Below, in pieces: positions 26,809 through 35,769 of a stretch of DNA of 64,000 bases. Location: positions 2,976,001 through 3,040,000 of the forward strand of contig NZ_CAJIMS010000001.1 in the NCBI RefSeq assembly GCF_905175375.1. The letters run 5' to 3'. A program made the translations under genes and the position numbers. Under the pieces are notes generated by a model, which had not been told where the DNA came from, searched no databases, and saw only the letters and a list, made by a program, of their open reading frames with translations. Every line of letters starts with the position of its first letter. Positions within the stretch are counted from its first letter, which is position 1. The DNA comes from Chryseobacterium aquaeductus. GTDB taxonomy: Bacteria; Bacteroidota; Bacteroidia; Flavobacteriales; Weeksellaceae.

Positions 26809-27683
26809 CGAAAAGATCTTATGTATTATCAAAAAAATTGGTTCTCCTATTGATCTTGTCATATAGTGTTTTATCATCTGCTCAATCGAACAAAAAAGAT
26901 ACTTTGCGTGGTGAGTTTACTTATGTTTTAAAAGCTAAATTCGACACACGAAATGATCTTAGAACTGAAAATTTTTTTTCATTACAAGTAAGCGATAATC
27001 GTGCATTTTTTGCAGATGTGATATCTCTGAAAGGCGATTCAGTAATGGCTAATTCTAGAACAATAACAAATAATCCCGATGGAAGCAAAACTCTTAGTTG
27101 GAAAAAAGGAGTAGTAATTCCAAAAACAAATTTTAATTTTACCATCATACAATCAAATGAACATGTACAATATTTTGATTTAGCAGGAATGTCATTACTC
27201 ACTTACAAAGAGCCTGTAATAATAAATTGGAAACTTGTAGATGAAACTAAAGTAATCAATACGATCAATTGTAAAAAAGCAGAAGTTACCTTTAAAGGGA
27301 GAAACTGGATTGCATGGTATTCCCCCGAAATTCCGTTTCCGTACGGTCCGATGAAATTTAGCGGATTACCAGGATTAATTATTAAAATAACAGATGACAA
27401 AGGAGATTTTGACTTCGAATTGGTAAAATCTGTATCTGATTATAAATTAAAAGGAAAATTGGTTAATATTAAGAAAAGCAGATATACAGAAGCGATAGAA
27501 ACTAAACAGCCGAAATTGAAACAAGCACAAAGAAATGCAAGAGCTAATGTCAATGCCGAACTTGCAAGCTATGGAACCACCACTGTAGAAGGACAGGAAA
27601 TGTTAAGAAAAAGAGAAAAAGAAAGAGAAAATGCCATAGAGGAAAATAAAAAATATGCAAATCCTCTTGAGTTAGAAAATTAA
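26787..27683 (+). CDS. GLPGLI family secreted protein
   Basis: The 298-residue protein belongs to the GLPGLI family of Bacteroidetes, named for a motif seen here as FSGLPGLIIKI. A hydrophobic signal region spans about residues 13-32, ending LSSAQS, after a rather long 12-residue polar N terminus. The start may therefore be further downstream, though no better ATG exists. The C terminus is a charged, Ala/Glu/Lys-rich helix ending ENKKYANPLELEN. The family is secreted and of unknown function. The 15-base gap to the convergent ribF contains only A runs. Confidence 0.85.
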   Translation: MYIDALITKRSYVLSKKLVLLLILSYSVLSSAQSNKKDTLRGEFTYVLKAKFDTRNDLRTENFFSLQVSDNRAFFADVISLKGDSVMANSRTITNNPDGSKTLSWKKGVVIPKTNFNFTIIQSNEHVQYFDLAGMSLLTYKEPVIINWKLVDETKVINTINCKKAEVTFKGRNWIAWYSPEIPFPYGPMKFSGLPGLIIKITDDKGDFDFELVKSVSDYKLKGKLVNIKKSRYTEAIETKQPKLKQAQRNARANVNAELASYGTTTVEGQEMLRKREKERENAIEENKKYANPLELEN

Positions 27684-27698
27684 AAAAAAAATTTTATT

Positions 27699-28619
27699 TT
27701 AAAAATCAAAAGCTTCTGTCAACCTTTTATCTTCATCCAGTCTTTCAATCAATTTATCCAAACCTTCAAATTTTATTTCCTCATGTAGAAAATCTCTGAA
27801 TTTTACAGTGATTTTTTCATCATAAATATCTTCATCAAAATCTAGAATGTAGACTTCAACGGTTAATTTTTCTCCGTTCACGGTCGGATTGGTTCCAACG
27901 CTCAACATACCTTTGTACTGTTGGTTTTTCACGAAAACTTCAACAATATATGCACCTTTTTTTGGCAAAAGTTTAATTGAATCTGTAGAAATATTAGCCG
28001 TTGGATAACCAATCGTTCTGCCTAATTTTTTTCCATGAACGACCGTCCCGGAAAGAGGGTAGGCGTAGCCTAACATTTCATTCGCTTCTTTAATATTCCC
28101 TTTTAAAAGCGCATTTCTGATTTTTGTAGAACTGATATTATTCTCATGAATATTGATCGCTTCCATTTGTTCGACCTCAAAATCTAATTCAGTTGATAGT
28201 TTTTGAAGCAATTCGAAATTTCCGCTTTTGTTTTTTCCGAAAGAATGATCGTAACCGATGATGAGATATTTTACGTTTAATTTTCCGATTAAAATCTGAC
28301 GAACAAATTCCTCGCCTGTAAGATTTCTGAATTCATCATCAAATTCTTTTACAAATAAATTATTGATAGCGTATTTTTCCATCAAAAATTTCTTTTCCTC
28401 AATCGTGTTAAGAAGCTTTAAATCTTCATTCGGATTAAAAACAAATCGTGGATGCGGCCAAAAAGTAAGGATTGCCGTTTCCAAATTATTCTCAGAACCA
28501 ACCTTTTTCAACTCATCAATAATATATTTATGACCAAGATGTACACCGTCAAACATCCCTAAAGACAATGCTAAAGGCTTTTCAGAGTGGTAATCTTTAA
28601 AATTTTTGAAGATATTCAA
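27699..28619 (-). CDS. ribF: Bifunctional riboflavin kinase/FAD synthetase (RibF)
   Basis: RibF phosphorylates riboflavin to FMN and adenylylates it to FAD. The N-terminal adenylyltransferase domain shows LGMFDGVHLGHK and the SSTKIRNALLKG motif. The C-terminal kinase domain shows GRTIGYPTANI with the PTAN magnesium site and VGTNPTVNGEKLTVEVYILDFDEDIY. The frame is open to an ATG at 28661, but the 14 extra residues (MLHYVYICSQNFSV) would be encoded by DNA containing the -7 box TATATTTG. A TTG at 28619, 19 bases after that box, gives the natural start LNIFKNFKD, giving 306 residues. Confidence 0.93.
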   Translation of the reverse strand: MNIFKNFKDYHSEKPLALSLGMFDGVHLGHKYIIDELKKVGSENNLETAILTFWPHPRFVFNPNEDLKLLNTIEEKKFLMEKYAINNLFVKEFDDEFRNLTGEEFVRQILIGKLNVKYLIIGYDHSFGKNKSGNFELLQKLSTELDFEVEQMEAINIHENNISSTKIRNALLKGNIKEANEMLGYAYPLSGTVVHGKKLGRTIGYPTANISTDSIKLLPKKGAYIVEVFVKNQQYKGMLSVGTNPTVNGEKLTVEVYILDFDEDIYDEKITVKFRDFLHEEIKFEGLDKLIERLDEDKRLTEAFDF

Positions 28620-28638
28620 AACGGAAAAATTTTGACTG

Positions 28639-28646
28639 CAAATATA
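28639..28646 (-). promoter_or_regulatory. ribF promoter, -7 box
   Basis: On the minus strand TATATTTG is an exact TAnnTTTG match ending 19 bases before the TTG at 28619, the same spacing as upstream of menB and the LolA-like gene. Confidence 0.6.
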
Positions 28647-28651
28647 AACAT

Positions 28652-28698
28652 AATGTAACATTATTAATGTAACAATTTACCAATGTAATAATGTAACA
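28652..28698. repeat. Short direct repeats AATGTAACA between ribF and atpD
   Basis: Exact copies lie at 28652-28660, 28666-28674 and 28690-28698, with a variant AATGTAATA at 28682-28690. They sit directly upstream of the ribF -7 box. Confidence 0.55.
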
Positions 28699-28799
28699 AT
28701 AAAATTACGAATTTTCCATAGTCATTTACTGGTAAATTGCTAGATTCTTATATTGCTACATTGTTTAAAAAAGCATGATAAAAATCTTTTTTTTAGCAA

Positions 28800-30358
<1,559 letters not shown>

Positions 30359-30440
30359 GAAGTTTTAAATGTTAAATTTTAGATTTTAGATTGAAAATAT
30401 CATTTAAAATTTAAAATCTATAATCTATAATTCATAAAAG

Positions 30441-30722
30441 ATGAATATAAAAATTTTAACACCAGAATACGTAGTTTTTGAAGGAGAGGTAAACTCTGTA
30501 TTGTTGCCTGGGAAAAATGGTGAATTCCACATCATGAAAAACCACGCAGGAATCGTTTCTTCATTAGTTGGCGGTAAAGTTAAATTGTATGCAAATTCTA
30601 TCAATGAAGCTTTTGCTAAAAACTTTACTAAAGAAAATGAAAAAGACTCTGTTTTTTCTTACCCTATAAAAAGCGGTGTGATAGAATTTAATCACGATAA
30701 AGGAATTATCCTTTGCGAATAA
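30441..30722 (+). CDS. atpC: F1F0 ATP synthase subunit epsilon, short form
   Basis: The 93-residue protein corresponds to the N-terminal beta sandwich of epsilon: MNIKILTPEYVVFEGEVNSV, LPGKNGEFHIMKNHAGIVSSL and SGVIEFNHDKGIILCE. The C-terminal two-helix domain that inhibits ATP hydrolysis in many bacteria is absent, as is usual in Bacteroidetes. It follows atpD by 82 bases, a gap rich in TTTTAGA-like repeats without a terminator, and a terminator follows the gene. Confidence 0.93.
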   Translation: MNIKILTPEYVVFEGEVNSVLLPGKNGEFHIMKNHAGIVSSLVGGKVKLYANSINEAFAKNFTKENEKDSVFSYPIKSGVIEFNHDKGIILCE

Positions 30723-30752
30723 TTAAATTGAGAAGCTAAATATATTTTCAAG

Positions 30753-30775
30753 AAAGTGTAACAAAGTTACACTTT
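30753..30775 (+). terminator. Terminator of the atpD-atpC unit
   Basis: AAAGTGTAAC (30753-30762) pairs with GTTACACTTT (30766-30775) around AAA and is followed by Ts. Confidence 0.85.
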
Positions 30776-30801
30776 TTTTATGCCTTGTAAAATCTGATTT
30801 C

Positions 30802-31632
30802 ATGCAGAAAAGTTTAATCGTCTTCTTCACCGTCCTGAGTTTTATATGCAATGCTCAAATTATCAAAACAAAAAGAGGAATTGTAAGTCTCGACGGAACT
30901 CACGTAGCCAAAATTTCTAATAGATCTAACGAATACACATTTATGGATTTAAAGGAAACTCCGATTTTCACTGTTGAATTTGTAGATAAAAGTATTGTAG
31001 ATTCAGTACGAGACAGTTATGTGAAAATTAATCGGGTGTATAACCGAGAGAAAACTTTAGATTTAGATTATATATCTCCATCTGCATTTTCGGGTGAAGA
31101 AAAATCTGCTGTGTATACTTGTATAAAAGGTTTAAAAATTATTGATGAAAGAGGTATCAACATCAAAAATTTGGACGATCTTTTCAAAAATATGCCCAAA
31201 CGTAAACTTGATACTAAAACGAAAGAAGCATATACGACCCGAACAAAAATCGATAGATTAAATCTTGAAGTCAATAGTGTTGGTGAAATTTTAAGCAATG
31301 GTGTTCCTGTTGGATATTTTACCAATTTACCAGTAAGTTTTGGATCAGATGACAGAGTTACAGACAAAACTTTTATCGACATTGAAATTTATGATGCTAA
31401 AAGCAAGTACATCGGAAAATATATTACGACAACAAAACAAATCAAAACTGCTGGTGGAAAAACGTTTACATTATACAGAGAAATGTCGGGAAGAGCTTCG
31501 ATTTTAAAATATCCAACTTACAAAGCAATCGCAGAACGAATGGCAATTCTTGATCCGAATTTTATTAAGATTCAGGAAAAAGTAATTGTAGGTGAAGTTG
31601 TGAAAGATGGAGTTGAAAAAGATAAAAAGTAA
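30802..31632 (+). CDS. Secreted protein of unknown function
   Basis: The 276-residue protein has a signal peptide (about 1-18, ending FICNAQ). The mature part begins IIKTKRGIVSLDGTHVAKIS, a segment that looks like a short beta unit sensing or displaying a substrate, and goes on with mixed strand/helix sequence without Cys pairs, repeats or catalytic motifs. I do not recognise the family. It is a single gene between the atpC terminator and a repeat-rich gap. Confidence 0.7.
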   Translation: MQKSLIVFFTVLSFICNAQIIKTKRGIVSLDGTHVAKISNRSNEYTFMDLKETPIFTVEFVDKSIVDSVRDSYVKINRVYNREKTLDLDYISPSAFSGEEKSAVYTCIKGLKIIDERGINIKNLDDLFKNMPKRKLDTKTKEAYTTRTKIDRLNLEVNSVGEILSNGVPVGYFTNLPVSFGSDDRVTDKTFIDIEIYDAKSKYIGKYITTTKQIKTAGGKTFTLYREMSGRASILKYPTYKAIAERMAILDPNFIKIQEKVIVGEVVKDGVEKDKK

Positions 31633-31792
31633 ATCTTCTTCAATCAAACTTCAATGAAGTTTCAATAGGAACGGGATTTTCCCCCCCCGTTTATAAAGAA
31701 ATAAAATTCTATTGGCTTTAGCCAAAACTTAAAAAATTTTGGAAAGATTACTTTTCAGAATTTTTATTTTATATAAACGTTATCTGCAGTTA
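31633..31792. other. First part of a 318-base repeat-rich gap
   Basis: Just after the stop codon lies AACGGG (31670-31675) followed by a C tract and CCGTTT, a possible weak hairpin terminator. Nothing else is recognised until the hairpin element at 31793. Confidence 0.4.
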
Positions 31793-31862
31793 GTTTGTCA
31801 TTCCGCAGGAATCTAAACTTTTTTTTAGAAATAACTGCTGAGATTCCTATGGAATGACAAAC
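31793..31862. repeat. Hairpin repeat, copy 1 (GTTTGTCATTCC family)
   Basis: A 22-base arm (31793-31814, starting GTTTGTCATTCC) pairs with 31841-31862 with two mismatches around a 26-base centre. A second copy lies at 34247-34311 on the other side of the radical SAM gene, in inverted orientation by its inner flanks. Confidence 0.8.
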
Positions 31863-31879
31863 ATTAATATTAATTTCAA

Positions 31880-31949
31880 CCTAAAACCTAAAACCTAAAA
31901 CCTAAAACCTAAAACCTAAAACCTAAAACCTAAAACCTAAAACCTAAAA
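31880..31949 (+). repeat. Ten perfect tandem copies of CCTAAAA
   Basis: The 7-base unit CCTAAAA is repeated ten times without a mismatch (70 bases) and ends one base before the stop codon of the radical SAM gene, which is read from the minus strand. On that strand the unit reads TTTTAGG. Confidence 0.95.
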
Positions 31950-31950
31950 C

Positions 31951-34170
31951 CTACAAACTCAAAATCACTCCATTTTCTTTCAATTGCTGCATCGGTTTTG
32001 AAAACCAAAACAATTCAAAATCTTCAAAGTTATTTTCAAAATCAGTTTTCAATTGTTGTAAAGTAATCCGGTTCGGATTCTCAAACGTATTTTCTTGTAG
32101 AACTTTTGTTAACCATTCTCCTTTTTCCTGTTCAAAATCTACAGAGACAATATTGGTTTTTAAATGGAATGTAATTCTCTTGTACGCCCAAGAGTTTTGT
32201 TTTTTTGTTTTTATGTAATTCTCAGCGATTACGTTTTTCTCCAAGAAAATGATTTTTGAATTTCCTTTAAATGTAAAATTATCCTCTTCCAAAAGTGAAT
32301 CATGAATATAATCTGGATGAATCGTTGTTTTTGGAATTTTAAAGTTAAACCAATTTTGTAACGGCAATTCAAAATTGATTCCGTGCATATAATTGAACAA
32401 AGATTTTTTTAAACCAAAACTAAATTTGCTATGATCGATTCCGGTTTTGTCTGTAAAATCAATATCGTTGTTGGCGAACAAAATTTCTTGTTTGATTGGT
32501 GTAACTCCAAATTCTTCAGGATTTAATCCGACTGGTGAATGAGCGGTCATGGCAAACTGATGCCAAAATGCACTTTGCAAAATTCCCATTTCGAAAAGCT
32601 GACGAACCATTTCCAACGAATCCACCGTTTCCTGAATCGTCTGAGTCGGGTAGCCGTACATCAGATAAGCATGAATCATCACTCCGGCTTCCGTGAAATT
32701 TCTTGTAACTCGGGCAACTTGTTCTACAGAAATTCCTTTATCAATTAATTTTAGCAATCGGTCACTCGCAACTTCCAATCCACCGGAAACTGCAACACAA
32801 CCTGAAAGTTTTAAAAGAAAACATAGATCTTTGGTAAAGCTTTTTTCAAATCTGATGTTCGTCCACCAGGTTACCACTAGGTTTCTTCGCAAAATTTCCA
32901 AAGCAACTTCACGCATCAAAGCTGGTGGCGCCGCTTCATCCACAAAATGAAATCCAGTTTCACCAGTTGTTGCTATTAATTCTTCCATTCTGTCAACCAA
33001 AATTTTGGCAGAAACGGGTTCGTAAATTTTGATGTAATCTAAAGAAATATCACAGAAAGTACATTTTCCCCAATAGCAACCATGCGCCATCGTGAGTTTG
33101 TTCCATCTTCCGTCGCTCCACAAACTGTGCATCGGATTGGCAATTTCAATCACTGAAATGTAGTGATCTAAATGTAAATCAGTGTAGTCAGGAGTTCCAA
33201 CTTGTGCTTGTTTGTAATCGTGCTTTGTGGAATTGTTTTTATAAACAACCTCTTCATTTTCAAGTAGGAAGGTTCGCTTGAAAGTGGCTTCACTTCGACT
33301 TCGCTCAGTGTAAACTGGCTCAGCCAACGGGTTAGTTATATTTTTATAAAGTAATTCAAGAGGAAGTTCTCCGTCATCTAAAGTGATAAAATCAAAAAAT
33401 TCAAAAACTCTTTTGTCTTTTACTTCGCGCAATTCGGTATTCGGAAAACCACCACCCATTGCGATTTTAATGTGAGGATAATTTTCTTTGATAAATTTCG
33501 CAGATCGAAAAGCAGAGTATAAATTTCCGGGAAATGGAACGGAAAAACAAATCAATTTTGGCTGAACCAATTCCAGTTTTTCGTGAAGAATTTTTAAAGT
33601 AATGTCATCAATAAAAGTCTGATCGGAATTTAATTTAGCATATAGTTCATTAAAAGAATTGGCGGATTTTCCTAATCTTTCGGCATATCTACTAAAACCA
33701 AAATCGGAATCAACATGTTCAACTATATAATCAGATAAATCTTCTAAATATAATGTAGACAAGTGTTTAGCTTTATCTTGTAAACCCATATTTCCAAAAG
33801 CAAATTCCATATCATCGAGCTGATTGAAACGGGAAGCTTCAGGAAGAAAATTCATCGAACAAATTTGTCTTGCCAAAGTTGGATTTCTATTTTGTAAAAA
33901 AAGAATTACTTGGTCGATGGTTTTAGTGTACTCATCTCGTAAAGCAAAAATTCTCTGTGAATTTTGAGATGTTTTTTTAAAATCAATTTCTTTAGCAAAA
34001 ATCTTTTGAATTCCCTCTTTCGAAAATAATTCCAAAATCACTTCAATCCCCAAATCTATTTGATAGCTTGATATATTTTTAGTATTTAAAAAACCTTTAA
34101 TATAAGCTGTCGCCGGATAAGGAGTGTTGAGTTGCGTGAAAGGTGGAGTAATGAGAAGAAGATCTTTCAA
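31951..34170 (-). CDS. Radical SAM protein of the B12-binding-domain type
   Basis: The 739-residue protein has an N-terminal region resembling cobalamin-binding Rossmann domains (LLLITPPFTQLNTPYPATAYIKGF; later ICFSVPFPGN and KIAMGGGFPNTEL). It lacks the DxHxxG cobalt-ligand motif, so B12 binding is doubtful. The radical SAM core has the cluster motif CYWGKCTFC, spaced C-x4-C-x2-C rather than C-x3-C-x2-C, then GFHFVDEAAPP and SGGLEVASDRLL. The substrate is unknown. Residues YTERSRSE are encoded by an inserted short repeat. The gene is monocistronic, flanked by hairpin repeats, and its stop abuts a tandem array. Confidence 0.82.
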   Translation of the reverse strand: MKDLLLITPPFTQLNTPYPATAYIKGFLNTKNISSYQIDLGIEVILELFSKEGIQKIFAKEIDFKKTSQNSQRIFALRDEYTKTIDQVILFLQNRNPTLARQICSMNFLPEASRFNQLDDMEFAFGNMGLQDKAKHLSTLYLEDLSDYIVEHVDSDFGFSRYAERLGKSANSFNELYAKLNSDQTFIDDITLKILHEKLELVQPKLICFSVPFPGNLYSAFRSAKFIKENYPHIKIAMGGGFPNTELREVKDKRVFEFFDFITLDDGELPLELLYKNITNPLAEPVYTERSRSEATFKRTFLLENEEVVYKNNSTKHDYKQAQVGTPDYTDLHLDHYISVIEIANPMHSLWSDGRWNKLTMAHGCYWGKCTFCDISLDYIKIYEPVSAKILVDRMEELIATTGETGFHFVDEAAPPALMREVALEILRRNLVVTWWTNIRFEKSFTKDLCFLLKLSGCVAVSGGLEVASDRLLKLIDKGISVEQVARVTRNFTEAGVMIHAYLMYGYPTQTIQETVDSLEMVRQLFEMGILQSAFWHQFAMTAHSPVGLNPEEFGVTPIKQEILFANNDIDFTDKTGIDHSKFSFGLKKSLFNYMHGINFELPLQNWFNFKIPKTTIHPDYIHDSLLEEDNFTFKGNSKIIFLEKNVIAENYIKTKKQNSWAYKRITFHLKTNIVSVDFEQEKGEWLTKVLQENTFENPNRITLQQLKTDFENNFEDFELFWFSKPMQQLKENGVILSL
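33291..33310. repeat. Short repeat inserted in the radical SAM coding sequence
   Basis: CACTTCGACTTCGCTCAGTG is an imperfect palindrome of a kind seen scattered through Chryseobacterium-like genomes. In the minus-strand gene it is read in frame as TERSRSE. The hairpin element at 49458 begins with a related TCACTTCGA. Confidence 0.6.
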
Positions 34171-34246
34171 AAGTAATTTTTTGCAAATTTATGGGTTTAA
34201 ATGGAAAAGAAAGATAATTTTTGAATAAATAATATTCTAAAACTAA

Positions 34247-34311
34247 GTTTGTCATTTTGTAGGAATCTCAACAAAGAAAATCAAAACTTAGATTCCTAAG
34301 GAATGACAAAC
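34247..34311. repeat. Hairpin repeat, copy 2 (GTTTGTCATT family)
   Basis: The 22-base arm at 34247-34268 pairs with 34290-34311 with a few mismatches. The right arm ends GGAATGACAAAC exactly as in copy 1 at 31793-31862. The 262-base gap between the radical SAM and capB-like genes holds this element and the capB-like terminator and nothing else recognised. Confidence 0.8.
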
Positions 34312-34380
34312 ATATCGCTGAGAAGTATTGTGAAAATAAAAAATAAGTGTCTACTATTATTCTTCTGATAAAAAGCTAAA

Positions 34381-34408
34381 AAAACCGCCAGAAAATTCTA
34401 ACGGTTTT
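34381..34408 (-). terminator. Terminator of the capB-like gene
   Basis: In the minus direction a 13-base-pair stem with two G-U pairs (34396-34408 with 34381-34393) closes a two-base loop and runs into seven Ts. Confidence 0.75.
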
Positions 34409-34432
34409 TATTATATTTAATTGAAAATCAAA

Positions 34433-35695
34433 TTACATTTGTTTGTACTCGATATTCATTTGTTTTTCCATTTCTGCGTAAGCTCCGGATTCTAGCTTTT
34501 CTTTGATACCATCAAATGCCGCCAAAGTTTCATTAATTTCTGAATCTGTGTGTGAAGCTGTAGGAATTAATCTCAATAAAATCATTCCTTTTGGAATTAC
34601 AGGATATACTACAACTGATGTAAATACTCCGTAATTTTCTCTTAAATCTTTCGCTAAAAGAGTCGCTTCAATCGTTGTTCCCTGAATGAAAACAGGTGTT
34701 ACACAAGTATTTGTGTTTCCAAGGTTGAAACCTCTTTCTTTTAATCCGTTTTGAAGTTTATCTACGTTTTCCCATAATTTAGCTTTAATTTCCGGGCGTG
34801 TTCTTAATAATTCCAATCTTTTTAAACCTCCGATTACCATTGGCATTGTTAGAGATTTAGCGAAAATCTGAGAACGAAGATTGTATTTCAAGAATCTGAT
34901 AATCGTTTCATCTCCTGAAAGAAATGCTCCGAAACCAGCCATAGATTTTGCAAAAGTAGAGAAGTATACATCAATCTGATCTTGACATCCTTGCTCTTCA
35001 CCAGCCCCGGCTCCAGTTTTACCCAAAGTTCCGAAACCGTGTGCATCATCAACCAATAATCTGAAATTGAATTTAGATTTTAAATCACAGATTTCTTTCA
35101 GTTTTCCCTGCATTCCTCTCATTCCGAAAACTCCTTCGGTAATCACTAAGATTCCTCCGCCATTTTCTTCTGCAACTTTGGTTGCTCTTGCTAAGTTTTT
35201 TTCTAAACTCTCAATATCATTATGTTTGAAAGTAAAACTTTTTCCCATGTGAAGACGAACTCCGTCAACAATACAAGCGTGAGAATCTGCATCATAAACG
35301 ATTACGTCATGTCTTGTCACCAATGCATCGATACAAGAAACCATTCCTTGGTAACCGAAATTCAAAAGATAGGCAGCATCTTTTTGAGTAAATTCTGCCA
35401 ATTCTTTTTCCAGTTGCTGATGTTGCTGAGTCTCTCCAGACATTGCTCTTGCACCCATCGGATAAAACATTCCGAATTCTGCAGCTGCTTTTGCATCAGC
35501 CTCCAAAACTTCAGGATGATTACACAATCCCAAATAATCGTTAGCACTCCAGAAAATTACTTCTTTACCTTGAAATTTCATTCTCGGACCAATCGGACCT
35601 TCCAATTTTGGGAATACAAAATATCCTTCTGCGTAGTCTGCAAATTGACCAAGTGGCCCCGGATTTTGTTTTATTCTTTCAAAAATATCTACCAT
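34433..35695 (-). CDS. Alpha-oxoamine synthase family PLP enzyme, probable cysteate acyltransferase (CapB-like)
   Basis: The 420-residue enzyme is a fold-type I acyl-CoA or acyl-ACP:amino acid C-acyltransferase. The stacking His is in DADSHA (His139), the PLP-contacting residues in DDAHGFG (Asp217, His219) and the PLP lysine in TFAKSMAGFG (Lys250). Relatives are serine palmitoyltransferase, KBL and BioF. The neighbour upstream is a cysteine synthase-like enzyme. In Flavobacteriia such a pair makes cysteate and condenses it with a branched acyl chain to give the capnine precursor, so that role is the most likely. Serine palmitoyltransferase remains the main alternative. A terminator separates the two genes. 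Confidence 0.7.
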   Translation of the reverse strand: MVDIFERIKQNPGPLGQFADYAEGYFVFPKLEGPIGPRMKFQGKEVIFWSANDYLGLCNHPEVLEADAKAAAEFGMFYPMGARAMSGETQQHQQLEKELAEFTQKDAAYLLNFGYQGMVSCIDALVTRHDVIVYDADSHACIVDGVRLHMGKSFTFKHNDIESLEKNLARATKVAEENGGGILVITEGVFGMRGMQGKLKEICDLKSKFNFRLLVDDAHGFGTLGKTGAGAGEEQGCQDQIDVYFSTFAKSMAGFGAFLSGDETIIRFLKYNLRSQIFAKSLTMPMVIGGLKRLELLRTRPEIKAKLWENVDKLQNGLKERGFNLGNTNTCVTPVFIQGTTIEATLLAKDLRENYGVFTSVVVYPVIPKGMILLRLIPTASHTDSEINETLAAFDGIKEKLESGAYAEMEKQMNIEYKQM

Positions 35696-35719
35696 TGTAT
35701 GAGTATGTTTTATGTAAAA

Positions 35720-35747
35720 AAGCCTTTTGTGATTTACGAAAAGGCTT
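35720..35747 (-). terminator. Terminator or attenuator between the two PLP-enzyme genes
   Basis: AAGCCTTTT (35720-35728) pairs with AAAAGGCTT (35739-35747); in the minus direction it is followed by six Ts. No TAnnTTTG promoter is seen between it and the capB-like start, so partial read-through is likely to feed the second gene. Confidence 0.75.
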
Positions 35748-35769
35748 GATTTATATTAATTTATTTTTC

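Noticed and set aside
31880..31949. CCTAAAA array as a CRISPR array or telomere-like end
   Set aside because: There are no spacers and no cas genes, and the surrounding sequence is an ordinary gene end; it is a simple tandem repeat.
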